A stretch of 64,000 nt of DNA, taken from Haliclona indistincta. Its lineage: Eukaryota; Porifera; Demospongiae; Haplosclerida; Chalinidae. The stretch is from assembly GCA_964017065.1 (NCBI GenBank), contig OZ024783.1, forward strand, positions 626,085 to 690,084, written 5' to 3'. The notes beneath the pieces are model-generated. The model worked only from the letters and a program-made list of their open reading frames with translations, did no database searches and was not told the origin of the DNA. Positions 21,100 through 34,667 of the stretch are shown in pieces (position 1 is the stretch's first letter; each line of letters begins with the position of its first letter). The position numbers and the translations under genes are program-made.

Positions 21100-24000
21100 T
21101 TAGTGAAAAATAATGAGCTGTGTTATCATGATGCATTCATCACTCACTGTGTTGTTATCAACTATCCTGCAGTTGATATTAGACAATGCTGTCCTGAGAG
21201 TGTGTTTAGTACACTCTCCTCCCTGACCCATCAACCATGCTTTCAGCATCTCTCTAAGATAGATTTTCACTCCTCTCTGATCAGTCTCTATTGCATCTAA
21301 AGTAAAGCAGCTTATGCCGAGTTGTAGTCCAAGATTATACCACTGACAAGCAGTATCATTGAGTACTACCATCAGTACAGCAAGATGAGTGGCAGCATCT
21401 ATTATAGTGATACAGTGAGATAACAAGATGAGTTACTACTGACTCACCTAGTGTACCATCATCAGGTATATTGGACAGGTCTACACTGGGTAATAGTGGA
21501 TCAGAGTGAGTACTGGGAGGAGTCTGTCTAACAACTGAATTAGGTGAAAGATGAACACTAAATTATTATTTCTACTTCCAATTTTATACCTTGATAAACA
21601 TATCCAACTTTCTTGACAGTATCTGAGTCTAGTTCAGCCACTTCCTGTATCAATAGATCATACAATCAGTGACACATTACTATATCATGTGTAGAGTGAT
21701 CTACTCACCAGTGGATTTCTACCTGTGAATATACTCATACTGTCCAGATGTTCTCTCAAGCTCAAGTGGCTCTGTGACTCCAGCTGAGGCTGCTGACAGC
21801 ACTCCCTCACCTCATTGAGGAGGGCAGAGGAGACTGGCTGGTCACTCTCCATCAGCTCACACACAGAGGAGGAGCTCAAGAGATGATAAGGCTCAAAGAG
21901 AAGGGCAGTTTCAGTTGAGAGCTGATTGCTGTCATCCTTACAGCTGAGGATGACTGGTTTATGAAGAAGAACAGACTTTGCTACATCCTTGATAGCAAAC
22001 AGGTCTGACACAGGAAGATGTTCTAGCGGCCATTGTTGAAGTAGAGAGGGAGAGATGAGACACTCAAATGTGTCAAGATTAGGAGCCAGTTCCTTCTGTA
22101 GCTCTAGAACCAGTCTGATCACAGCACTGCGATGCTTGCTGTACTCCACTGGTCTGGTGATGTCCTTGTTGTGGTACATGGTCACTACCACCCAACGATT
22201 TTGCTGGATAACCTCCACTACTGTCCTGATACCATCCTCATTGTTCCATGATATTCCATTTATCCACACAGTACACTTTCTCTCTAGTCCATGGAGAGAA
22301 TGAGATGTTGACAAGTTTTCACAAAGTGATGGAAAAGACCATGATAAACGAAAGATTAGAGTATAAAGAAATCGAGCTGTGAAATACTGGTACTTGTGAT
22401 CCTTACAGCCTAGGCCCCATCCTGATACCAACTGTTGAGTTGATAATTTCTGAATTTCTATAAAGAAAGATTGTGGTTGTACAGCATTTGACAGTGCAGG
22501 AAAGAAAAGAAGTTGATCTGTTTCATCTTCATTGGAAGAAGTAGCTTGAAGATTAGTTTCAATGCCAGGCAAGTTGAAAGGAAGACAGAATTCAAGACTG
22601 ACCAATAGTTCCACCAGCATCTCAGGATCATACATGGGGAAGAGCTGTCGTAATGAAGAGACACGAATCACACCAGTATTGCTGGCTATGTGACGGTGCT
22701 CCTTGAAATGCTCTGGAGCAAACAGCACTCCATTAACATCTTTTAGAATGATCTCAGTCTTTACTAATATCCAGCTCTTCTCTAAACATTGCTTGTTCCT
22801 GAAATACATAACAGCACCTTTACTGCTCAATGACTCCAATAGCTCATCAAGGAGTGGTACCTCTAAAGGAATGGGTGAGTCCTCAGCAGAAAGAGAAGAA
22901 ATTATGTCTTGTAGCTGGCAGGCAATCATAGTTTGCAGAAATGCATATAGTAAGTGGCAGTACATACTTACTGATGGAGCTCGAGACAATATGGAGTGAT
23001 GACATTCTGATACTAGAGAAAGGAAATGTTTGGAAGATTCACTACTGCCATGAAAATAGCGGCAATCCATACTAACAAATCCAAAATATTCTAAGTTCTT
23101 AACTCTCATTTTTACAAGTTCAGTCACAACTGATTCCTTATGCTTTTGCTGTGCCTTACTAATCTTGTCGGCATGGCTACCAACCATTATCAGGAATGAT
23201 TTCTCGTTACTCTTACCAGTGCAATCTTCTATAAAGTTGAGCCAATAGTAAACAGCATGTGTGATCTCTTCTTCACTTTTGCTAAGATCAACCAAGTTCA
23301 TGAAAATGGTGGTAGACTTTCGTATGATTACTTCCATAATTGCTGACTGGCTAAAGTAATACTCAGTGTGTCCAGCTAAATCAAATAAAACCAAGTTTTC
23401 CACTTTCTTCTTCTCAATTCTATGAGATATTATTCCAGCAGTAAGCTGCTCTACATTAATGGGCTTTTTCAAAATCCTTTGAAAAAAATCTTTTTTAACA
23501 TCTATCTCAATGATACCTTGAGCAAGAGAGCTCTTACCAGCTCCACTGTTTCCAGTGAGAACAGCTTTTGTCAACAAATGAATTGGATGAGTTTTATGAG
23601 AATCAAGAAGTGGTTTAAATAATTTCAACAGCTCAAAACTATTATCACTCTGTTCAGCACAATTAACAGCAGAACGACCAAACTTGTCTACACTAAATGG
23701 ATCAACTCTTCCATCCTGTAATAACCACTGCACAACTGAAGTATGACCAAAGTAACTAGCCATGTGCAATGGAGTCATACCATCATTTTCTAAAACAGTA
23801 GGATCACAATCTTGTTCTGTGATAAGATACTTGATTATGTCCATATGACCATTGCCACAAGCCTGGTGAAGCGGTGTTTGACCATTGTACCCTGAAGTTC
23901 TCGGATTACACTTCATTTCAGTAATGAGATACTTTACAACATTAAATTGACCACCAAGACAAGCAAAGTGTATTGGCTTGTCAACATCATTGTCTGTTAC

Positions 24001-24776
24001 TGCTGGATCACAATCTTGTTCAGTGATAAGATACTCGATTATGTCCATGTGACTCTTGTCACAAGCCTGGTGATGTTGTGTTCGACCTTTGTACCCTGAA
24101 GATTTTGGATTTCCCTTCATTTCAGTAATGAGATACTTTACTACGTTCAAGTGACCATGACCACAAGCAAAGTGAATTGGCATGTTACCATAATTATCTG
24201 TTACTGCTGGATCACAATCTTGTTCAGTGATAAGATACTTGATTATGTCCATACGACCACTGCGACAAGCCTCGTTAAGTGGTGTTTGACCTTTGTACCC
24301 TGAAGATTCCGGATTACACTTCATTTCAGTAATGAGATACTTTACAACATTCAAGTGACCACCAAGACAAGCAAAGTGCATTGGCATGTCACCATAGTTG
24401 TCTGTTACTGCTGGATTACAATCTTGTTCAGTGATAAGATACTTGACTATACTGGTAAGCTACCACCATAAGCAGCATAGTGTAATGGAGTAATTTCCTG
24501 GTTATCACGACATTCACAGTCACTTTCATACATGTTCACAAGATTGGTTACAATATCAATCCAGCCGTGTAGAGCAGCCAAGTGGAGTAAAGAGACATTC
24601 GTACATAGTTCATTTTTACAGTCATTAACATGAAAAGTAAAAGTGTAAGATGTTCGTACAGCAGCAGGTTGGTGTAGGCTAGGAAGAAGCTGTGTTGCCT
24701 TATCATGGTCTGCTAGTATGAAGGATCTAATACACTCTGACTCAGTGTCTTCCAGTGTAGCAGTACCAGCTGCCAT
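21100..24776 (-). pseudogene. Ankyrin-Roc-COR-Death paralog C, with 2-bp frameshift
   Basis: Same four-exon plan: 24776-21709, 21644-21590, 21534-21448 and 21398-21100. The big exon is 3068 bases against 3066 in E; the excess is a TA duplication near 24453 (GACTATACTGG versus GACTACTGG in E) in the second ankyrin repeat, which ends the frame soon after. Everything downstream is otherwise open: ankyrin repeats, Roc P-loop GNSGAGKSS, COR and Death. Ankyrin repeats are almost the same as in E, so C and E are the closest pair, although C has the D-type Death domain (ending IVDNNTVSDECIMI). It is either a young pseudogene, an allele or an assembly error. A shorter product from an internal Met is possible. 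Confidence 0.8.
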
Positions 24777-24937
24777 AGTATCAGATGATGAGTGGTACCT
24801 ACAGTACACATGTTACATAGACAATGAGTGCTGCTGTATAATAATCAACATTACCATGACAGCACTGGAAGTTATAACTATTAATATTTTATCTAGTTTA
24901 CCTGAACATAGCTGATGCACTACAAAATGAGTATCTA

Positions 24938-26356
24938 TTAGCTAGTACTGAGCAGTCACTATGAGTAGCTAGTATTGAGCAGTCACTATATGAGTAGCTA
25001 GTACTGAGCAGTCACTATGAGTAGCTAGTACTGAGCAGTCACTATGAGTAGCTAGTACTGAGCAGTCACTATGAGTAGCTAGTACTGAGCAGTCACTATG
25101 AGTAGCTAGTACTGAGCAGTCACTATGAGTAGCTAGTACTGAGCAGTCACTATGAGTAGCTAGTACTGAGCAGTCACTATGAGTAGCTAGTACTGAGCAG
25201 TCACTATGAGTAGCTAGTACTGAGCAGTCACTATGAGTAGCTAGTACTGACCAGTCACTATGAGTAGCTAGTACTGAGCAGTCACTATGAGTAGCTAGTA
25301 CTGAGCAGTCACTATGAGTAGCTAGTACTGAGCAGTCACTATGAGTAGCTATAGTACTGAGCAGTCACTATGAGTAGCTAGTACTGAGCAGTCACTATGA
25401 GTAGCTAGTACTGAGCAGTCACTATGAGTAGCTAGTACTGAGCAGTCACTATGAGTAGCTAGTACTGAGCAGTCACTATGACTAGCTAGTACTGAGCAGT
25501 CACTATGAGTAGCTAGTACTGAGCAGTCACTATATGAGTAGCTAGTACTGAGCAGTCACTATGAGTAGCTAGTACTGAGCAGTCACTATGAGTAGCCAGT
25601 ACTGAGCAGTCACTATGAGTAGCTAGTACTGAGCAGTCACTATATGAGTAGCTAGTACTGAGCAGTCACTATGAGTAGCTAGTACTGAGCAGTCACTATG
25701 AGTAGCTAGTACTGAGCAGTCACTATGAGTAGCTAGTACTGAGCAGTCACTATGAGTAGCTAGTACTGAGCAGTCACTATGAGTAGCTAGTACTGAGCAG
25801 TCACTATATGAGTAGCTAGTACTGAGCAGTCACTATGAGTAGCTAGTACTGAGCAGTCACTATGAGTAGCCAGTACTGAGCAGTCACTATGAGTAGCTAG
25901 TACTGAGCAGTCACTATATGAGTAGCTAGTACTGAGCAGTCACTATGAGTAGCTAGTACTGAGCAGTCACTATGAGTAGCTAGTACTGACCAGTCACTAT
26001 GAGTAGCTAGTACTGAGCAGTCACTATGAGTAGCTAGTACTGAGCAGTCACTATGAGTTGCTAGTACTGAGCAGTCACTATGAGTAGCTAGTACTGAGCA
26101 GTCACTATGAGTAGCTAGTACTGAGCAGTCACTATGAGTAGCTAGTACTGAGCAGTCACTATGAGTAGCTAGTACTGAGCAGTCACTGTGAGTAGCTAGT
26201 ACTGAGCAGTCACTATGAGTAGCTAGTACTGAGCAGTCACTATGAGTAGCTAGTACTGAGCAGTCACTATGAGTAGCTAGTACTGAGCAGTCATTATGAG
26301 TAGCTAGTACTGAGCAGTCACTATGAGTAGCTAGTACTGAGCAGTCACTATGAGTA
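24938..26356. repeat. 27-bp minisatellite, about 52 units
   Basis: The array starts 162 bp upstream of the gene C start. Several units carry an extra TA (CACTATATGAG near 24985, 25530, 25650, 25805 and 25915; GCTATAGTACTG near 25350). A block of four to five units with one AGCCAG variant recurs near 25530-25655 and 25805-25920, a higher-order repeat. Confidence 0.97.
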
Positions 26357-27149
26357 TAGCTACTTTAACCAAGAACTTGGTAGGTTAGCTTAAAATTCAT
26401 TCTCATTACCTTTTGTATTAGCTTGACTATTGGTCGATTCTGGTAGTCCCGGCAGCTATCTAACTAACCAGGGCCGTGCAGCAAGCTTGTTATTGATACT
26501 ATCAATAGCAGCAATAGTTCCCATCCTTTATAAGGACATTAGATCTATTGATAAGGAGAGCCATAGATCTAGTGATCTAGTATGATCACTTCCTGTATGC
26601 AACCAGAACCTAGCATGTTCAGATAATGTGTAATGATGGACTCTGATCCCTAAACGGTACAAGATAAACTCAAACTCGTCAATACAGTAGATACTGAATA
26701 TGTTTCAGTGAACAATATATCAACATCAGATATCAGATATCCCACATTATCCAATGAAAGAAATGGGATAAACCATGACTGAGAGCAAGTGAGGGAAGTT
26801 TGAAATAAGTTGAAATAATAAATAACTATATAGTAGCCTGCTAGTGACTGTAACAACACACTAGTATCCACTTGAGCCCACCTTTCACAACAGAGCGTTC
26901 TCTCGAGGCAGCAACATCTTCTTGACCTCTCGCCTACCGCCCACTCACGGCGCAACACTGATGGCACGCAGGCTAATGTACAGTGGCAATTGGCGCACGT
27001 GACTCGTTGCCAATCCCGGTTACGTAGTATATAATATCTATGCTGTATGCAACCAGAAACCTAACATGTTCAGACAATGTGTAATCTTGCTGGACTAGTC
27101 AATACAATAAGTAGGTACTGAATGGGTTTTGTAGCAGTGACTCCTTAAT
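26357..27149. other. Rearranged spacer between gene C array and retrotransposon
   Basis: Spacer blocks as at 9677-10460 appear, partly twice (CTGTATGCAACCAGAA at about 26595 and 27042), with an unrelated insert of about 200 bp (26830-27030). No gene is visible. Confidence 0.6.
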
Positions 27150-29607
27150 ATTTTTTTTTGTTCTATGATATTTTTTTGCAAAAGCAAAGGAACCACAATA
27201 TAGCAAAGCTAATACAAATGTGATCCAAAAAAGAAAAAAACAGAACACAAAAATAGAGATAATTATTATCTTAACTTGATTAACAGTGATTTAAAAGAAG
27301 AAAAGGATAAAGAAGAAGTAATTTCAGAAGGAAGGGAGTTCCAGTCAGAAATTGTGTTAGGAATAAAAGAATAATAAGAATAATTAGAGTGGGTGAAAGG
27401 TTGATGTAATAAACGGGCATGGAAAAAACGAGTATTGTAAGAATGAGAATTACGAAATGAGATAAGACCAGGAGGAAAATAGCATTGGTTATTAACAACT
27501 TTGAAAAGAAATTGAAGCCTTGACTCATATCTTCTTCGCTGAAGAGTTGGTATATCAAACTGAATGAGCAAATCCTGATAGTTTATTACAGACCAGTTTC
27601 TAGAAGCCATTCGCAAAGCAAACTTTTGAACACCTTCAAGTTTATCAATGTCACGGGCAATGTAAGGAGACCAAACTTGATTGGCATACTCAAGACGGGA
27701 ACGGACAAGGGAGGTGTAAAGATTTAGAATAATGGCTGGATTATTAGCTGAATAGAACCTTCTGTAAACAAGACCCAAGATCTGCCTAGCTTTGGAGCAC
27801 ACGTTGGTAACATGGAGAGACCAGGACAGATCACTAGATAGAGTCACTCCAAGATACCTGAATGAATCAACTATATCAAGCGGCATGCCATTCAGATAAA
27901 GAGGAGATGGAGGTTGTAGACCTCTTTTCCTAGAGATGATCATGCATTTGCACTTAGATGGATTGAGGGTAAGGTAATTGTCGGCAGACCAGCATTTGAT
28001 AGCATCAATGTCCTGTTGAACGGCATGAAAATCATTAGGAGAAGAGATGGATTTATAGAGCATAAGATCATCTGCATACAGGGAGGATGCAGAGAAGTAA
28101 CTCCATCGACATAGATTAAAAACAATAAAGGCCCAATTACCGAACCCTGAGGAACACCGGAAAGTACCAATGCATCACCAGAAGTTTCTCCCTCAATAAC
28201 TACCCTTTGAATTCTGTTTGTCAGGTAATTAGCAATCCAATGTATCAAGTGCGTATTGAAGTTGAAGGAAACAAGTTTATCTAGAAGAGGACGGTGTGGT
28301 ACAGAGTCGAACGCTTTTTTGTAGTCAAAGAAAATGGAACAAATGTCATGTCCAATGTCCAGGTCATTAAACCAAGTAGACGTAGAAGAAACAAGAGCTG
28401 AGACAGTGGAACGACCAGCTCTAAATCCCCATTGCGCGTTAGAGAGTAATTTATGGTCATCAATGTATTCAACAAGTTTGTTACAAACATGCCTTTCCAA
28501 AGTCTTGCACAGAAGACTTAACAAAGAAATTGGGCGAAAGTTGTCAGGTGTTTTTGGAGAAGAGACCTTAGGAACTGGTGTGATTCGTGCGATTTTCCAC
28601 TCTTTAGGGACAACTCCAGATTTAAGAGATTTATTGAACAATAAGGTCAAACCAGGAGCGATAGCACCAGCTGTGAATTTCAACATGTGGGGGGAAATAT
28701 TGTCAGGTCCACTAGACTTAGTGACATTCAGGGAAACAAGTAAGTCAAAAACATCTTCTTCCGTACACAAAAGGTCATCAGAGAATAAGTCAGGGCAAAC
28801 AGGTGAAAGAAACGAATTATCAGCATCAAGAGGAGGAACAGAAGTGTTAAAACAGGATACAAAAAATTCATTGAGGAGATTAGCCTTTTCTATACTGGAT
28901 TCAGCTACAGTGGAACCACTGGACAAAACAGGAATGGAAGATGGAGAACCATTCAATATTTTATAAGCTTTCCAGAAATTTTTGGGGCACTTAGGATCAA
29001 GATGTGAAAAAAACTGCTGTTTTGCTAGTCTGAGTTGTTGAACAATCTTATTCCTACAAGCTTTATATTTAGTAAAATCGCCAGAAAGTTTAGCCTGTTT
29101 GAAGAGCAGGTTTCTCCTGCGAATAGCTTGGATGATTGGTCTAGTTAGCCATGGAAGATTCTGACGCTTAGGAAGAACAGCCTTAGGGACACATAACTCA
29201 ATTATTTCAAGGAAGTGACTCTTCCAATTTAGCCAGCAGTCATTGACATCATCAAAGTCAAGAACAGACTCCCAATCAGTACTGGAAATAAGGTCACAAG
29301 CTCTGTCCCAATCAGCAAAGTCATATCGCCAAATAGTTCGACTAGAGTGAGATGTGCTACGGTTGGATTTTTGCCAACGAAGTCGAATGAACAGTCCAAG
29401 ATGGTCAGAATTTAAGAGAGGAGGAAGAGTAGAACATGTCTGAAGAAAAGAGGGTGAAGATAAAAAAACTAAATCAATAAGAGATGAACCAGAAGATGAT
29501 AAGTGAGTGGGTGAATTTACAACTTGAGTGAGACCAAGGGAATTGAAAATGTCCTGAAGTTTATGAAACAGATAATGGTTAGAGTTATAAAAATTTACAT
29601 TAAAGTC
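27150..29607 (-). mobile_element. Non-LTR retrotransposon (CR1/Jockey-like), 5'-truncated and frameshifted
   Basis: Reading on the minus strand from 29607, the remaining code is the end of an AP-endonuclease domain (motif LNSDHLG), then a reverse transcriptase with NFRPISLL, FDYKKAFDSVPH, SGVPQGSVIGPLLF and the catalytic YADD, and the post-RT region to 27266. A one-base frameshift lies just before YADD, so the enzyme is broken. The 3' end is A/T-rich. The 5' end is lost inside the endonuclease. It sits in a copy of the module spacer: TAGCAGTGACTCCTTA at its left and ATATCATTTGACATAACA at its right are continuous at 20372-20410. The clade is inferred from motifs. Confidence 0.9.
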
Positions 29608-30393
29608 ATATCATTTGACATAACAATACACATAATACATCAGTATCTTATTGACGTATGAAAACAGATTGATCATCAGATCACAGTCATTCAATGGTGT
29701 GTGGGAGCTAGTGGGTATTGTAAGGTACCTGAGGAATATATATACTCGAAGAATATATCACTCCGAGCCAAAATATTTTTGTCCAAAGAAGATTGATTTT
29801 AGTTCAGAGGAGGGCACGACATCGAGGTATCAGTCATCAGTATAATGAATATTATTACATGAATTTATGCATGCAACACCGAAGCTGTTTTCGAGGCACA
29901 ACAAGTCTCTATTGATTCACAGCCGGTATCCACACCTTTGTGCAATGTGTAATTATCAGTCCATTTAACCTATTGATAATGAGGTGAATGAGTGTACATC
30001 GTGTTAAATATGAATGTTTAGTGCTCACTAAACCACGCCTCCTACTGACATACTCACATTATCCAACAAATAGGATAAACCATGATTGAGAGCAAGTGAG
30101 ACAAGTTTAAAATAAGTTGAAAAATTATAATGTCTCCTAAACCATTTTGTATTATAATGACTATTGAAGTGTGATACAGTGAATAATGAAGTGACTGGTT
30201 GTGGAATACATGATACTAGGATCAGTTTATTCTGTAGAACAAGAGAAGATAGTTCAGAGCTGCTAGACTTGAGCAGTTGAGCTGATGATATCAGAGAATG
30301 ATCAGAGCTAGTGTGAGAGGTACAACATTCTCTCATAGTTCACTTGTAGCATGTTGTGACTAATGTGAATTCTATAATGGAAAGAAAAACAGA
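29608..30393. other. Spacer and gene D 3' flank
   Basis: Continuation of the module spacer, matching 20400-21099 with a diverged stretch at 29820-29990. No exon seen. Confidence 0.6.
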
Positions 30394-33300
30394 TCAAAAG
30401 TGTGTGAGAGATAGCAATAGCTGGATCTTAATAGTTAGTGAAAAAATAATGAGCTGTATTATCATGATGCATTCATCACTCACTGTGTTGTTATCAACTA
30501 TCCTGCAGTTGATATTAGACAATGCTGTTCTGAGAGTGTGTTTAGTACACTCTCCTCCCTGACCCTTCAGCCATGCTTTCAGCATCTCCATCAGACAGAT
30601 TTGCACTTCGCCTCTCTGATCAGTTTTAACTGCATCTAAAGTAAAGCAGCTTATGCCGAGTTGTAGTCCAAGTTGATACCACTGACAAGCAGTATCATTG
30701 AGTACTACCATCAGTACAGCAAGATGAGTGATAGCATCTATTATAGTGATACAGTGAGATAACAAGTTGAGTTACTAGTGACTCACCTAGTGTACCATCA
30801 TCAGGTATATTGGACAGGTCTACACTGGGTACTGGTGGATCAGAGTGAGTACTGGGAGGAGTCTGACTAACAACTGAATTAGGTGCAAGATGGATGTAAA
30901 ATTATTTATACAATAATATTTCCACACCTTTAAGAACATATCCAACTTTCTTGACAGTATCTGAGTCTAGTTCAGCCACTTCCTGTATCAATAGATCATA
31001 CAATCAGTGACACATCACTATATCATGTGTAGAGTGATCTACTCACCAGAGGATTTCTACCTGTGAATATACTCATACTGTCCAGATGTTCTCTCAAGTG
31101 GCTCTGTGACTCCAGCTGAGGCTGCTGACAGCACTCCCTCACCTCATTGAGGAGGGCAGAGGAGACTGGCTGGTCACTCTCCATCAGCTCACACACAGAG
31201 GAGGAGCTCAAGAGATGATATGGCTCAAAGAGAAGGGCAGTTTCAGTTGAGAGCTGATTGCTGCCATCCTTACAGCTGAGGATGACTGGTTTATGAAGGA
31301 GAACAGACTTTGCTACATCCTTGATAGCAAACAGGTCTGACACAGGAAGATATTCTAATGGCCATTGTTGAAGTAGAGAGGGAGAGATGAGACACTCAAA
31401 TGTGTCAAGATTAGGAGCCAGTTCCTTCTGTAGCTCTAGAACCAGTCTGATCACAGCACTGCGATGCTTGCTGTACTCCACTGGTCTGGTGATGTCCTTG
31501 TTGTGGTACATGGTCACTACCACCCAACGATTTTGCTGGATAACCTCCACTACTGTCCTGATACCATCCTCATTGTTCCATGATATTCCATTTATCCACA
31601 CAATACACTTTCTCTCTAGTCCATGGAGAGAATGAGTTGTTGACAAGTTTTCACAAAGTGATGGAAATTTGCATGATAAGTGAAAGATTAGAGTATAAAG
31701 AAATCGAGCTGTGAAATACTGGTACTTGTGATCCTTACAGCCTAGACACCATCCTGATACCAACTGTTGAGTTGATAATTTCTGAATTTCTATATCGAAA
31801 GATTCTGGTCGTACAGCATTTGACAAGGCAGGAAAGAAAATTAGTTGATCTGTTTCGCCTTCATTGGAAGAAGTGGCTTGAAGATTAGTTTCAATGCCGG
31901 GCAAGTTGATAGGAAGACAGAATTCAAGACTGACCAATAGTTCCACCAGCATCTCAGGATCATACATGGGGAAGAGCTGTCGTAATGAAGAGACGCGAAT
32001 CACACCAGTATTGCTGGCTATCTGACGGTGCTCCTTGAAATGCTCTGGAGCAAACAGCACTCCATTAACATCTTTTAGAATGATCTCAGTCTTTACTAAT
32101 ATCCAGCTCTTCTCTAAACATTGCTTGTTCCTGAAATACATAACAGCACCTTTACTGCTCAATGACTCCAATAGCTCATCAAGGAGTGGTACCTCTAAAG
32201 GAATGGGTGAGCCCTCAGCAGAAAGAGAAGATATGACGTCTTGCAGCTGGCATGCAGTCTTGTCTTCAAGAAATGCATATAGCAAGTGGCAGTACATACT
32301 TACTGATGGAGCTCGAGACAATATGGAGTGATGACATTCTGATACTAGAGATATTAAAAATTTGGAAGATTCACTGTTACTATAGCGACAATCCATACTA
32401 ACAAATCCAGCATACTCTACGGTCTTTACTCTCTTTTTAACAAGTCCAATCACTTGTACTTCTAAGTGCTTTTGTTGTTCCTTATTAATCTTGTCGGCAT
32501 GGCTACCAACCAATATCAGAAAAGATTTCTCGTTACTCTTACAAGTGCAATCTTCTATAAAGTTGAGCCAGTAGTGAACAGCATGTGTAATCTCTTTCTC
32601 ACTCTTGCTAAGGTCCACCACATTAATGAAAATGGCTGAGGAATTTTGTACCAAAATTGTTGACTGGCTGAAATAGTACTCAGAGTGTCCAGCTATGTCA
32701 AACAAATTCATGTTTTCCACTTTCTTGTTATTAATTCGATGAGATATTATTCCAGCAGTAAGCTGCTCTACGTCACAGGGACTCTGCCAAAACCAATCAA
32801 TTATAGTATCCTTCTTCATAATGCATTGAGCAAGAGAGCTCTTACCAGCTCCACTGTTTCCAGTGAGAACAGCTTTTGTTAACAAATGAATTGGATGAGT
32901 TTTATGAGAATCAAGAAGTGGTTGAAATAGTTTCAACAGCTCAAACCTATTATCACTCTGTTCAGCACAATTAACAGGAGTACGACCAAACTTGTCCACA
33001 CTAAATGGATCAACTCTTCCATCCTGTAATAACCACTGCACAACTGAAGTATGACCAAAGTAACTTGCATAGTGCAATGGAGTCATGCCCTCGTTATCAA
33101 GAACTGTAGGATCACAATCTTGTTCAGTGATAAGATACTTGATTATGTCCATGTGACCATTGCCACAAGCATGGTGAAGTGGTGTTCGACCTCCGTACCC
33201 AGGAGATTTCGGATTACACTTCATTTCAGTAATGAGATACTTTACAACATTAAATTGACCACCAAGACAAGCAATGTGTATTGGCGTGCTACCATTATTG

Positions 33301-33968
33301 TCTGTTACTGTAGGATCAAAATCTTGTTCAGTGATTAGATACTTGATTATGTCCTCATCAAAAGTTTGGTGAAGTAGTGTTCGACCTAGAGCTCCACGAG
33401 ATTTTGGATTACATTTCATTTCAGTAATGAGATACTTTACAACATTCAAGTGACCACCAACACAAGCCATTTGTATTGGCATGTCACCATTGTCATCTGT
33501 TACTGTTGGATCACAACTGTGTTCTGTGATTAGATACATGATTGTACCCATGTGACCTCCATTACAAGCATAATGCAGCAGTGTCCTGCACAATTCTCCT
33601 CTGCTGTTTGGGTCACAGTGTTGTTCAGTGATGAGGTACTTGACTACTGGTAAGCTACCACTATAAGCAGCATAGTGTAATGGAGCAGCTCCATGGTTAT
33701 CACGACATTCACAGTTACAGTTATACATGTTCACAAGATTGGTTACAACATCCTTCCAGCCATGTAGAGCAGCCAAGTGGAGTAAAGAGACAATCATACA
33801 TAACTTATTGAAAGGGAAATTACTAAGAGTAAATGTGTAAGATGTTCGTACAGCAGCAGGTTGGTGTAGGCTAGGAAGAAGCTGTGTTGCCTTATCATGG
33901 TCTGCTAGTATGAAGGATCTAATACACTCTGACTCAGTGTCTTCCAGTGTACCAGTACCAGCTGCCAT
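30394..33968 (-). CDS. Ankyrin-Roc-COR-Death protein, paralog D
   Basis: Exons 33968-31047, 30982-30928, 30873-30787 and 30737-30394 predict 1135 residues. It has about nine ankyrin repeats, the fifth shortened by three residues, then Roc with P-loop GNSGAGKSS (Lys376), switch II DIAGHSEYY and GSHAD, COR, linker and a Death domain with a longer tail than in A, E or F. The 5' side differs from the other paralogs: a different acceptor (TTGTTGCAG) precedes the start, and the 27-bp array is missing, with a 38-bp array about 700 bp upstream instead. The Roc domain is the most divergent of the set: it lacks several residues after switch II (STILVQNSSAIF), and its distal half differs at many positions. 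Same inferred role as A. Confidence 0.85.
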
Positions 33969-34667
33969 AGTATCAGATGATGAACTGACCAGTGATACCA
34001 TCTGCAACAATTATACACAATCAGCTAGTGAGCTCAATGCATATCTTTATGGGTATACTGCAATAGTACTACTATGATCAGGTTACTATATTATCTACTA
34101 GCACATGACTATGGACTTACTTCATGTACTATCTTAGTATACTTGAGATACACGTCGGACTCGAGATCATGTCACAACACGTGCCAGTGCTTAACAGTCT
34201 CTGTTAGCTTCTTAGCAGTATCTGGTGTAGCTAGCTCTGCTGTGCTGGTATGTAGTATATTCACTATACTGCTCAATAGCATCCATCCTCTATAAGGACA
34301 ACAATGAATCATATCAAGCCACGCCCAGCTGAGATTTGCAACATGTAAAACATATTCATTAATGTATCCAGTACATATGACATTACTGCACTGACGAGGG
34401 AAATATAAATTTAATGTCTGATAGTGGTAGTCATTTACTGGAGACAATAAAGTGATTGATAATGACATGAATGAGAAAAATTGTGGAGCGAGTGAAAAAA
34501 TTCAAGGTCAGTTCATAATTTTGTGAATAAGGCTCATCAATAACAGATGATGCTGCTTGTGGATCTTTAATTTTAATGAAGTTTGTCATGATATATTATT
34601 TCTAGTAACTCATCCTTATATGGAGTAGCTGTAGAGAACAATGGAGAGAGAAGCAGACCGTGGCACT
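33969..34667. other. Upstream region of gene D, no gene seen
   Basis: This sequence is unique relative to the other module copies and probably holds the gene D promoter and a 5' exon, but I cannot place either. Confidence 0.4.

Noticed and set aside
24938..26356. CRISPR-like array
   Set aside because: The units are directly abutting with no unique spacers, there are no cas genes, and the genome is animal.
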